Positions 28,779 through 36,596 of a DNA stretch of 64,000 nt are shown here, piece by piece. Origin of the DNA: Bradyrhizobium ottawaense (GTDB lineage Bacteria > Pseudomonadota > Alphaproteobacteria > Rhizobiales > Xanthobacteraceae); assembly GCF_900099825.1 (NCBI RefSeq), contig NZ_LT629693.1, positions 7,141,001-7,205,000 on the forward strand, given 5' to 3'. The notes below the pieces were generated by a model. It saw nothing but the letters and a program-made list of their open reading frames with translations. It ran no database searches and was not told where the DNA came from. Made by a program: the position numbers and the translations under genes. Within the stretch, counting starts at the first letter, position 1. Each line of letters begins with the position of its first letter.

Positions 28779-31253
28779 CTACGCGCTTTCCGGCTTTTGC
28801 GCCGAAATCGCTTTCCGCAGAATCCGCGACAGCACCTCCACCGAATAGGGCTTTTGGATCAGCTCGAAGCCGCGATGGGCATTTTCCGCCAGCACGTTGC
28901 TGTAGCCAGAGGTCAGCACCACCGGCAGGCCGGGGTACCGTTCGCGGATGATGCCGGCGAGTTCGACGCCGTTCATGCCGGGCATGATGACGTCGGAGAA
29001 CACCAGATCGGCGGAGAACTCGTCCGCGGCCAGCATGGCGAGCGCAGCGCTGGCGTTGGCGACGCGGCGGACCGTATAACCGAGATCCTCCAATAGCTCG
29101 GTGGAGAAGCGCCCGACGTCGTCATTGTCTTCGACGACAAGCACGCGATAGCCGCGTCCGCGAATGGCGGGCTCGCTGCCGGTGGCCGCGGCTTCGGCCG
29201 CATCCGCCGGCATCTCGGCCTGCGGCAGATAGATGGTGAAGGTCGCGCCCTGGCCGGGCGGGCTCGTCACCTCGATGTCGCCGCCGGATTGTTTGGCGAA
29301 GCCGAAGGCCTGGCTGAGGCCGAGACCCGTACCTTTACCGACTTCCTTGGTGGTGAAGAACGGCTCGAAGATCGCTTCGAGCTGGTCGGCGGCGATGCCG
29401 GTGCCGGTGTCGGCCATCGCGATGGCGACGAAGTCGCCGCGGCGCGTGGACTGGGCGCGGAGCGGCGGGATGGCGCGCACCTTCCGGACGCAGATGGTGA
29501 GCTGACCTTCGCCGTCCATGGCGTCGCGGCCGTTGACGGCGAGGTTGATCAGGGCGGTCTCGAACTGCGCGATGTCGGCGATCGCAAAACAGTTGCAGTC
29601 GGATAGCTCGACGTCGATCCTGATCCGGCTGCCGACGAGGGGACGAATGAGCTGCGCCACGGCGTCGACCTGGTTGCCGACATTGAAGACCTGCGGCTTC
29701 AGCGGCTGGCGGCGGGCGAACGCCAGCAGCTGCGCGGTCAGCTTGGAAGCCCGTTCCACGGTCTCGGAAATCGCGTCGACGTAGCGGCGGCGGCGCTCCT
29801 CCGGCAATTCGCGGCGGCGCAGGAAGTCGGTCGCCGAGCGAATAATGGTCAGCAGATTGTTGAAATCGTGCGCCACGCCGCCGGTCAACTGGCCGACCGC
29901 TTCCATCTTCTGCGACTGACGCAGCACTTCCTCGGCCTTGCGGCGCTCGGTAATATCAACGGCCTCCGGCACCGCGCCGATGATGGCGCCGTGCCGGTCG
30001 CGCATCGGGCGCATCGCGAAATCGAAATAGCGCTCGCCGATCGGCAGCTGAAGCCGCATCTCGGTCCGGATCTCTTCACCCTTCATCACGGCGAAGAAGG
30101 CATCGCGGACAATGTCGCGCATGCCTTCGGTCGCTGAAAACCAGGGGGTCGTCCAGTACGGCGTACCGATCACGTCGATGGGCTTGGCGCCGATGCCGTT
30201 GAGCGACGTCCGGTTGGCGTAAAGCAGGTCGCCATCCGGATTGAGCAGCCCCTGATACTGATGGCTGGTCTCGAAGATCGCGCGCATTTGCGCTTCGTTG
30301 GATTCGAGCTGTGCGGTTCGCTCGGTGATCCGCTGCTCGAGGGTCTCATTGAGCCGGCGCAGGTCGCTTTCGGCCTGTTTCGACGCGGTGATGTCGTGGG
30401 CGACACCGATGAAGCCGATATGGTTGCCGGTCGGATCCCAACGCGGCTGCGATTCCGATCGCAGCCAGCGCCATTCGCCGTCGGCGCGCCGGTAGCGGGC
30501 TTCGAGGACGAATGGCTTGAGCGAGGCCTCGCCCGCAACCGATTCCTGCAGGACGCGCTGCAAATCGTCCGGATGCAGTACCTTGCGCCAGTCGAACGCG
30601 ATGGCTTCCTCGAACGGCAATCCAAGGAAATCGACGTAGGCCTGGTTGGCAAAAGACCGCGTGCGATCGAGCTTGGTGACCCAGATCGGCACCGGCGCGC
30701 TGTCGGCGATCAGGCGGAAGCGTTGTTCGCTTTCGCGCAGCTTTTCCTGCGCCAGCATCCGCTCGGTGACGTCGATATGGGCGCCGACCAGCCGCAGCGC
30801 GCGGCCGCCGGCGTCGCGCTCGATCTTCGCGATGACATCGATCCACCGCGTCTCGCCGTCGTTCGGCCGCACGATCCGGTAGGTCGCGAAATAATCCTCG
30901 TCGCGGCCTTTGAGGGCATCGAGGAATTGCTTGACGGTGCGCTCGCGGTCGTCGGGATGAATCCGGTTGACCCAATCCTCATGGGTCTCGTTGGCCGCGT
31001 CCGGCGGCAGCCCGTGAATGATGAGATATTCCGGCGAGCGGCGGTTCTTGAAACCGTCGTGGAAGTCGACCTCGACGCCGCCGACGCGGCCGATGCGCTG
31101 GATCCGCGCCAGTTCCGCTTCGCGTTCCTGCAGCGCGCGATGCGCCCGGTCGCGTTCGCGCGCGATCTCCTCCAGATGCTGCCGCAACCGTTCGGCGGCT
31201 TCAACTTCGGGCAGGACGTTCGATGGTTCGGAAGGGGGCATACGCGACGGCAA
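28779..31253 (-). CDS. Soluble multi-PAS hybrid sensor histidine kinase with receiver domain
   Basis: An 824-residue cytosolic kinase: N-terminal coiled coil (20-55), three different PAS/PAC domains (about 55-175, 180-305 and 325-440), HisKA with His462 in GGVAHDFNNLL, an ATPase domain with GKGTGLGLSQAFGF, and a C-terminal receiver with Asp754 in LVFSDVIMPG. The domain order matches the kinase at 38806 and the two share similar kinase and receiver sequences, so they are probably paralogues. No separate response regulator is adjacent, and the signal is unknown. ATG at 31241 is an alternative start. Confidence 0.92.
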   Translation of the reverse strand: MPSRMPPSEPSNVLPEVEAAERLRQHLEEIARERDRAHRALQEREAELARIQRIGRVGGVEVDFHDGFKNRRSPEYLIIHGLPPDAANETHEDWVNRIHPDDRERTVKQFLDALKGRDEDYFATYRIVRPNDGETRWIDVIAKIERDAGGRALRLVGAHIDVTERMLAQEKLRESEQRFRLIADSAPVPIWVTKLDRTRSFANQAYVDFLGLPFEEAIAFDWRKVLHPDDLQRVLQESVAGEASLKPFVLEARYRRADGEWRWLRSESQPRWDPTGNHIGFIGVAHDITASKQAESDLRRLNETLEQRITERTAQLESNEAQMRAIFETSHQYQGLLNPDGDLLYANRTSLNGIGAKPIDVIGTPYWTTPWFSATEGMRDIVRDAFFAVMKGEEIRTEMRLQLPIGERYFDFAMRPMRDRHGAIIGAVPEAVDITERRKAEEVLRQSQKMEAVGQLTGGVAHDFNNLLTIIRSATDFLRRRELPEERRRRYVDAISETVERASKLTAQLLAFARRQPLKPQVFNVGNQVDAVAQLIRPLVGSRIRIDVELSDCNCFAIADIAQFETALINLAVNGRDAMDGEGQLTICVRKVRAIPPLRAQSTRRGDFVAIAMADTGTGIAADQLEAIFEPFFTTKEVGKGTGLGLSQAFGFAKQSGGDIEVTSPPGQGATFTIYLPQAEMPADAAEAAATGSEPAIRGRGYRVLVVEDNDDVGRFSTELLEDLGYTVRRVANASAALAMLAADEFSADLVFSDVIMPGMNGVELAGIIRERYPGLPVVLTSGYSNVLAENAHRGFELIQKPYSVEVLSRILRKAISAQKPESA

Positions 31254-31297
31254 CCTCTGCCGGCACTCTCACACACCAGGCGGTAATTTTGCCAGCG

Positions 31298-32071
31298 TCA
31301 TTTGCCCTTGCTGGGCGACCGGCAATTGTAGGCCTTGCGGAACCCGGCGCCCTGCGCGTCCTCCTCTGAACAAAACCAGCGGTCCGGCCGGGTGGTGCCG
31401 GGATAACTCCGGCAGGCCTGCAGGTGATAGATGCCGAGATTGCCGGTCACGCGGGCGCGCACGGCGTATTTGCCCTTGATGTTGCAGCCGGACGGCTGGA
31501 CCAGTTCGTCGGGGAACAAGGCTTCGCGGATTTCGCGGTCGCGGTCGGCGCGGCATGAACCGCCGAGCAGGGCGCCATCCTTGCGTCCAAGGCGGAACTC
31601 GCGCGGCGCGATGAAGCAGCCTTTCCACAGGCCTTGCTTGTCGTCTTTGGCGCGGGCCTCGTCGTCCTTGAAACGTCCCTTGACCGATGGTTCCAGGTTC
31701 AGGGCCAGGCCCAGTCTGACCATCGCCTGGTTGAGGCTGGTCTTCTCGCCATCGACCGAGCAGATGCCGATGTGCCGTTTCTTGTAGAGGGGATCTGCGC
31801 CCAGATCGTCGCAGTGCACCGATCGGCCGCCGATCAGTTTGGACAGTTGATCGCGGGCCTCGACGCCGCAGGTCCAGCTATCGGCATGGTCGTCGATGCA
31901 GAGCTGGTCGAAGGCGGGGGCTTCGACGCCGTCGAGGCGGTAGGTCACGCTGCCGAGTTGCAGCGTGCTGCCGTCGCGGACGGTGGGGGAGGCGGCCCAA
32001 GTCGAGTTCGAGGAGAGGGCTGCTAAAAAGAGAGCCGCAACCAGGGAAACGCGCAACTGCATTTGTTTCAT
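31298..32071 (-). CDS. Secreted staphylococcal-nuclease-fold protein with C-terminal Cys domain
   Basis: A 257-residue protein with a signal peptide (cleavage near TWA). The N-terminal SNase-type domain is recognisable in DGSTLQLGSVTYRLDGVEAP and in LNQAMVRLGLAL. The second domain, NIKGKYAVRARVTGNLGIYH to WFCSEEDAQGAGFRKAY, is one often attached to such nucleases. The residue after AP, usually the catalytic Glu (APE), is Ala here (VEAPAFDQ), so nuclease activity may be lost. The start at 32071 begins the signal peptide; the frame is open further up. It is not obviously operonic. Confidence 0.8.
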   Translation of the reverse strand: MKQMQLRVSLVAALFLAALSSNSTWAASPTVRDGSTLQLGSVTYRLDGVEAPAFDQLCIDDHADSWTCGVEARDQLSKLIGGRSVHCDDLGADPLYKKRHIGICSVDGEKTSLNQAMVRLGLALNLEPSVKGRFKDDEARAKDDKQGLWKGCFIAPREFRLGRKDGALLGGSCRADRDREIREALFPDELVQPSGCNIKGKYAVRARVTGNLGIYHLQACRSYPGTTRPDRWFCSEEDAQGAGFRKAYNCRSPSKGK

Positions 32072-32142
32072 TTCAAAATGTCTTGTGTACCTGCGCGACC
32101 GTTCTAGCACATGCCGCCATCGGGGAAACCAAGCGCAGGGGT

Positions 32143-32322
32143 CTATGTATCCGTCACGTTTATGCCGTGGGCATTTAAAGCTTCAAGGAGAGCTTCGATA
32201 AGCTCGGGTTCAACAAGCCTGTGGGCAGATGGCGGTATGAGCTCGTTGATCTGGTCAAATGTCATGAAGCCGTTTTGGCTACCGATTTCGACGGCTCGTC
32301 GCACGATCGCTTGCCAGTCCAT
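32143..32322 (-). CDS. Standalone sigma-70 region 1.1-like small protein
   Basis: A 59-residue protein, too short for usual ORF cut-offs. It has a good Shine-Dalgarno (GGGAG, about 8 bases upstream). Its sequence, with AIVRRAVEIGSQNGFMTFDQ, INELIPPS and EPELIEALLEALNAHGINV, follows the pattern of region 1.1 of the primary sigma factor (helix, G-(Y/F)-(V/M)-T-(Y/F)-(D/E)-Q-INE-LP, then IE-L-L-GI-V). Region 1.1 normally blocks DNA binding by free sigma-70 and occupies the RNA polymerase main channel. A free copy could act in trans on polymerase. It is on its own; the nuclease-like gene lies downstream on the same strand, 71 bp away. Confidence 0.8.
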   Translation of the reverse strand: MDWQAIVRRAVEIGSQNGFMTFDQINELIPPSAHRLVEPELIEALLEALNAHGINVTDT

Positions 32323-32435
32323 TCATCCGCTCCCGAAATTTGCACCTCTATAAGAGGCAAGACGAAGCGAGCCATTGACTTCACAAGAACAAAAGAAGAA
32401 CTTATCTTCCCTCAGCGCACCATGGAAATTCCGCC

Positions 32436-32645
32436 ATGCCCTCATCGTCGCAGCCGTCGCCCGAGCCAGATGACGGGCTGGAAGCCGCTGCGGATCAGGC
32501 CATTTCGGCCTGCGGCGGCAATGTGCGGGCGACCATCCGGGCGCTGATCGTGGCCAACGACTATCTGGAGACCGAGGTCGGCGAACTGATGAAGGCGGTC
32601 AGCCACGCCTATGCGCGCGGCCGGTTCAACAGCTATTCCGGCTGA
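32436..32645 (+). CDS. Small conserved hypothetical protein
   Basis: A 69-residue acidic protein with a disordered start (SSSQPSPEPDDG) followed by helices (ACGGNVRATIRALIVANDYL, then a helix ending KAVSHAYARGRF). The NVRATIRALI-VANDYLE pattern recalls small helical proteins found in Bradyrhizobium genomes without known function. It lies 170 bp upstream of pccA on the same strand and is divergent from the sigma-1.1-like gene. An in-frame ATG is used; no strong ribosome-binding site is seen. Confidence 0.6.
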   Translation: MPSSSQPSPEPDDGLEAAADQAISACGGNVRATIRALIVANDYLETEVGELMKAVSHAYARGRFNSYSG

Positions 32646-32815
32646 AATGGCGCCTTGACGCGAGCGGGCGGCCCTGAGTCCCGTTGGCCCGGCCCGGCGG
32701 GTCGGCAGGAGAGAGTTGCCTCGGTCGATTTTTGCTGTACGACGGGTTTGTTACCCGCATCCCCGCATGCCACAGTGCGGGTGAGGATCCTGCCCAAAGC
32801 TCAAGCAAGAAGAAC

Positions 32816-34831
32816 ATGTTCAAACGAATTCTGATCGCAAATCGCGGCGAGATCGCCTGCCGGGTCATCAAGACTGCGCGCCGTATGGGGATCGAGACGG
32901 TAGCCGTGTATTCCGAGGCCGACCGCGACGCGCTCCATGTCGAAATGGCCGATGAGGCCGTGCTGATCGGCCCGCCGGCGGCGTCCGAGAGCTATCTGGT
33001 GATCGACAAGATCGTCGAGGCCTGCCGCAAGACCGGCGCCCAGGCGGTGCATCCCGGCTACGGCTTCCTGTCCGAGCGCGAAGCCTTTCCGCGCGCGCTG
33101 GAAGCGGCCGGCGTCGTCTTCATCGGTCCCAATCCCGGCGCCATCGCCGCGATGGGCGACAAGATCGAATCCAAGAAGGCCGCCGCCAAAGCCAACGTCT
33201 CGACCGTGCCCGGGCATCTCGGGGTGATCGAGGACGAAAAGCATGCGGTGAAGATCGCCGACGAGATCGGCTATCCCGTGATGATCAAGGCTTCCGCCGG
33301 CGGCGGCGGCAAGGGCATGCGGATCGCGCATTCGACCTCCGAAGTCGCCGAAGGCTTCAACCTCGCCAAGGCCGAGGCCAAGTCGTCGTTCGGCGACGAC
33401 CGCGTCTTCATCGAAAAGTTCATCGTCGATCCCCGTCACATCGAAATCCAGGTGCTCGGCGACAAGCATGGCAACGTGATCTATCTCGGCGAGCGCGAAT
33501 GTTCGATCCAGCGCCGCAACCAGAAGGTCATCGAGGAAGCGCCGTCGCCGCTGCTGGACGAGACCACCCGCCGCAAGATGGGCGAGCAGGCGGTGTCGCT
33601 GGCGAAAGCCGTCAATTACGATTCCGCCGGCACCGTCGAATTCGTCGCCGGGCAAGACAAGAGCTTCTACTTCCTGGAGATGAACACCCGCCTGCAGGTC
33701 GAGCATCCCGTCACCGAACTGATCACCGGCATCGACCTCGTCGAGCAGATGATCCGTTCCGCCGCCGGCGAGAAGCTGCAGCTTTCGCAGAAGGACGTCA
33801 CGCTGACCGGCTGGGCGGTGGAATCCCGCGTCTATGCCGAGGATCCGTTCCGCAACTTCCTGCCCTCGATCGGGCGCCTCGTGAAATACCGTCCGCCCGC
33901 CGAATCGCGCCACGACGGCATCACCGTCCGCAACGACACCGGCGTGCAGGAGGGCGGCGAAATCTCGATCCATTACGATCCGATGATTGCCAAGCTGGTG
34001 ACGCATGCGCCGTCGCGGGCGGCGGCGATCGAGGCGCAGTCGACCGCGCTGGATTCCTTTTATATCGACGGCATCCGCCACAACATTCCGTTCCTGTCGG
34101 CGCTGATGAGCCATCCGCGCTGGCGCGAGGGCAAGCTCTCGACCGGATTCATCGCGGAAGAATTCCCGAAGGGATTTGCCGCGCGTGCGCCGGAGGGCGA
34201 GATTGCGCGGCGGCTGGCCGCCGTCGGTGCGGCGATCGATCATGTGCTCGGCGAGCGCAAGCGGCAGATTTCCGGTCAGCTGACCGGCCGGCTGGTGCAG
34301 CGCGAGCGCCGTCGCGCGGTGTGGCTCGGCCGCGAGGAAATCGCGCTCGACGTCGCGCGCGAGGCCGACGGCATCGCGGTGCGCTTCATTGGCGCCGATG
34401 GTCTGCCCGGCAACCCGCATCAACTGGTCTCGACCTGGACGCCGGGCGAGCCGGTCTGGCAGGGCCGGATCGACGGCAACCTGATCGCGATGCAGGTGCG
34501 CGCGATTCCGAACGGCATCCGGCTCGCGCATCAGGGGTTTGAAGTCCCGGTCAACGTCTTCACCGAAAGCGAGGCGGCAGCCGCCCGGCTGATGCCGGTG
34601 ACGTCGGCGGCCGATACCGGCAAGAAGCTGTTGTGTCCGATGCCGGGCCTCGTGGTTTCGATCGCCGTCAACGAAGGCCAGGAGGTCAAGGCCGGCGAGA
34701 CGCTTGCCGTGGTCGAGGCCATGAAGATGCAGAACGTGCTGCGCGCCGAACGCGACGGCACGGTCAAGAAGATTCACGCCGCCGCCGGCGCCACGCTGGC
34801 GGTCGACGCGCTGATCCTGGAATTCGCGTAG
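32816..34831 (+). CDS. pccA: Propionyl-CoA carboxylase alpha subunit (biotin carboxylase plus biotin carrier)
   Basis: A 671-residue protein that carboxylates biotin with ATP and bicarbonate and passes the carboxyl group to the beta subunit. This makes methylmalonyl-CoA in propionate, odd-chain fatty acid and branched amino acid breakdown. It opens with MFKRILIANRGEIACRVIKT, has the ATP loop KASAGGGGKGMRI, and the biotin-carboxylase block MNTRLQVEHPVTELITGIDL. The carrier site is EAMKMQN with Lys637 to be biotinylated. The length and the domain between carboxylase and carrier fit PccA rather than acetyl-CoA carboxylase AccC. The start at 32816 is the conserved one. The beta subunit gene is not in the window. 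Confidence 0.93.
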   Translation: MFKRILIANRGEIACRVIKTARRMGIETVAVYSEADRDALHVEMADEAVLIGPPAASESYLVIDKIVEACRKTGAQAVHPGYGFLSEREAFPRALEAAGVVFIGPNPGAIAAMGDKIESKKAAAKANVSTVPGHLGVIEDEKHAVKIADEIGYPVMIKASAGGGGKGMRIAHSTSEVAEGFNLAKAEAKSSFGDDRVFIEKFIVDPRHIEIQVLGDKHGNVIYLGERECSIQRRNQKVIEEAPSPLLDETTRRKMGEQAVSLAKAVNYDSAGTVEFVAGQDKSFYFLEMNTRLQVEHPVTELITGIDLVEQMIRSAAGEKLQLSQKDVTLTGWAVESRVYAEDPFRNFLPSIGRLVKYRPPAESRHDGITVRNDTGVQEGGEISIHYDPMIAKLVTHAPSRAAAIEAQSTALDSFYIDGIRHNIPFLSALMSHPRWREGKLSTGFIAEEFPKGFAARAPEGEIARRLAAVGAAIDHVLGERKRQISGQLTGRLVQRERRRAVWLGREEIALDVAREADGIAVRFIGADGLPGNPHQLVSTWTPGEPVWQGRIDGNLIAMQVRAIPNGIRLAHQGFEVPVNVFTESEAAAARLMPVTSAADTGKKLLCPMPGLVVSIAVNEGQEVKAGETLAVVEAMKMQNVLRAERDGTVKKIHAAAGATLAVDALILEFA

Positions 34832-34841
34832 AACATCATCC

Positions 34842-34919
34842 CGTCATTGCGAGCGAAGCAATCCATAGCCAAAAAGAAGAAAGCTGGATTGCTTCGTCGC
34901 TTCGCTTCTCGCAATGACG
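34842..34919. repeat. Palindromic intergenic repeat, family A, copy 2
   Basis: The ends cgtcattgcgag and ctcgcaatgacg are perfect inverted repeats, with inner gcaatcca and tggattgc. It is the same family as 6204-6322 but shorter. It fills the gap between pccA and the next gene. Confidence 0.85.
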
Positions 34920-34935
34920 AACAGGGAGTTTCGCC

Positions 34936-35799
34936 ATGGCCTTCCGGAAACGCCGCGAGGCGCTGCGTTCGATCCTCAACGGTTCCGGCTGCATCCGGCC
35001 GGGCTCGGTCTATGACGCCACCTCGATCCGCATTGCCGAAGACCTCGGCTTCGAGGTCGGCATGTTCGGCGGCTCGGTGGCCTCCTTGGCGGTGCTTGGC
35101 GATCCCGACATTGCGCTGATCACGCTGACCGAACTTTGCGAGCAGATGCGCCGGATGTCGCGCGCAGCAGCCCTGCCGGTGCTGGTCGATGCCGACCACG
35201 GCTATGGCAACGCGCTCAATGTCCGTCGGACCGTGCAGGAACTCGAGGCCGCGGGTGCTGCCGGGCTGACCATCGAGGATACGCTGCTGCCGCAGCCGTT
35301 TGGGCAGGCGAAGACGCAGTTGATTTCGCGCGAGGAAGGCGTCGGTAAGATGAAGGCCGGGCTCGACGGGCGCGGCGATCCCTCGCTTGTGATCATCGGG
35401 CGTACCGGCGCGGTATCGATCACCGGCCTTGACGACGCGATCGCGCGGGCAAAGGCCTATGAGGCGGTCGGCGTCGATGCGCTGTTCTTCACCGGCATCA
35501 AGGATCGCGGCGAGTTGGAGGCGATCTCGGCGGCAACGAAGCTGCCGATCGTGCTCGGCGGCGCGCCCGAGGAGATGACCGGGCTCGATTATCTCGCAAA
35601 CCTGCGGGTGCGGATCGCGCTGCAGGGCCACGCGCCGTTCGCCGCAGCCACGCAGGCCGTCTACGAAACGCTGAAAGCGCTGCGCGACGGCGCCTCGCCG
35701 AAGAATTTGAAGGGTTTGGCGTCGGCGGAATTGACCGCAAACGCGATGCGCGAAGCCGACACCAAGGCGCGCGCGAACGAATTTCTCGGTCTGAAGTGA
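34936..35799 (+). CDS. Oxaloacetate decarboxylase / isocitrate lyase-PEP mutase superfamily
   Basis: A 287-residue cytosolic enzyme of the PEP mutase/isocitrate lyase superfamily. The metal-site Asp pair lies in [18 protein letters not shown], and the block [17 protein letters not shown] carries the acidic ligand. The fold, length and [14 protein letters not shown] block match the PA4872-type oxaloacetate decarboxylases, which convert oxaloacetate to pyruvate and CO2. It lacks the isocitrate-lyase Cys signature KKCGH. The start follows ggagtttcgcc. Acylphosphatase starts 1 bp after its stop, so they form one unit. Confidence 0.85.
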   Translation: MAFRKRREALRSILNGSGCIRPGSVYDATSIRIAEDLGFEVGMFGGSVASLAVLGDPDIALITLTELCEQMRRMSRAAALPVLVDADHGYGNALNVRRTVQELEAAGAAGLTIEDTLLPQPFGQAKTQLISREEGVGKMKAGLDGRGDPSLVIIGRTGAVSITGLDDAIARAKAYEAVGVDALFFTGIKDRGELEAISAATKLPIVLGGAPEEMTGLDYLANLRVRIALQGHAPFAAATQAVYETLKALRDGASPKNLKGLASAELTANAMREADTKARANEFLGLK

Positions 35800-35800
35800 C

Positions 35801-36100
35801 ATGAGTGCCGTGGTTCGCCACGTCACGGTTCGCGGCCGCGTGCAGGGCGTCGGTTACCGCGCATGGGTCGACCATGAGGCGAGGGCACGCGGTCTCGAAG
35901 GCTGGGTGCGTAACCTCAGGGACGGCAGCGTCGAGGCGGTGTTCGCAGGCGCAGAGGACGTGGTTGCGGCCATGATCGCTGCGTGCCGGCGCGGGCCGTC
36001 GCTGGCGCGGGTCGAGGCGGTGCAGGAAGAGGCCGGCCATTCCGACGCGCTAAACCTGCGACGGCCGGGAGAGCGCTTTTCGGTGTTACCGACAATCTAG
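35801..36100 (+). CDS. acyP: Acylphosphatase
   Basis: A 99-residue cytosolic enzyme that hydrolyses acyl phosphates such as acetyl phosphate. Catalytic Arg20 lies in [11 protein letters not shown] and Asn38 in [12 protein letters not shown]; both are conserved. The family length is about 90-100 residues. It starts 1 bp after the oxaloacetate decarboxylase stop (tgacatg), which suggests translational coupling. The small membrane-protein gene at 36126 may extend the unit. Confidence 0.95.
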   Translation: MSAVVRHVTVRGRVQGVGYRAWVDHEARARGLEGWVRNLRDGSVEAVFAGAEDVVAAMIAACRRGPSLARVEAVQEEAGHSDALNLRRPGERFSVLPTI

Positions 36101-36125
36101 ACTTCAAAACAGACAGGGTGATTCC

Positions 36126-36266
36126 ATGAAGCCGACGGCCCCTCGACGCGACTGGAGGCGAATCCATCACTCACCGATCTTCTGGGTCGGGGTGGTGATG
36201 TGCCTGGCGGCGATCACGATCTACGTGCTGTCGGATGACCTGTCGTGGCGGCCGGGCGCGCGCTAG
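36126..36266 (+). CDS. 46-residue single-pass membrane protein
   Basis: A tiny gene below usual ORF cut-offs. It has a basic N-terminus (MKPTAPRRDWRRIHHSP), one hydrophobic helix (IFWVGVVMCLAAITIYVL) and a short tail (SDDLSWRPGAR). The frame has typical GC-rich third positions and a possible ribosome-binding site (agggtg) upstream. It sits 25 bp after acyP on the same strand and faces another tiny membrane protein gene, with a family-D repeat between. The function is unknown, and no homologue was checked. Confidence 0.6.
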   Translation: MKPTAPRRDWRRIHHSPIFWVGVVMCLAAITIYVLSDDLSWRPGAR

Positions 36267-36269
36267 CCG

Positions 36270-36325
36270 CTATAGCGTTTTCGAGCACAGTGGACGCCGG
36301 TTCGCGTAAAGAAAACGCGTCAAAA
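36270..36325. repeat. Dispersed repeat, family D, copy 3 (inverted)
   Basis: It reads ctatagcgttttcgagc to gaaaacgcgtcaaaa, the reverse complement of copies 1 and 2. It lies exactly between the stops of two convergent tiny genes and could serve as a bidirectional terminator. Confidence 0.8.
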
Positions 36326-36329
36326 GGCG

Positions 36330-36482
36330 CTAGAAAAATCCCGGGCTGAGATCGACACCGTAGGTCATCAGCAGTACGGAGACGAACAGCCCCGCGAGGC
36401 AAAACAGCAGCAGCTGCTTGAGGGTGTCGGCTTCGTTGACGCTGACAAAAGCGCGTGACAGCGCGCGTGCGATAGCAGTCAT
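36330..36482 (-). CDS. 50-residue single-pass membrane protein
   Basis: A tiny gene below usual ORF cut-offs, with an excellent ribosome-binding site (GGAGG, 8 bases upstream). The N-terminus is amphipathic (MTAIARALSRAFVSVNEADT), followed by one hydrophobic helix (LLLFCLAGLFVSVLLMTYGV) and a short periplasmic tail ending DLSPGFF. The strong start signal and helix make it a real gene. Its function is unknown. It is convergent with the 46-residue gene. Confidence 0.7.
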   Translation of the reverse strand: MTAIARALSRAFVSVNEADTLKQLLLFCLAGLFVSVLLMTYGVDLSPGFF

Positions 36483-36596
36483 TTGCGACCTCCATGCTCC
36501 TGCTACCCGGCAGTGCTGGATTCGAAGCTAGCGCAGATCGCGGCGGCCGAATGTGAGCTGGCTCACCTGTCGAAAAAATTCAGGCGGTTGAAGCGG

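Noticed and set aside
32801..34777. A 658-residue open frame antisense to pccA
   Set aside because: No family match, and the plus-strand frame is a complete PccA.
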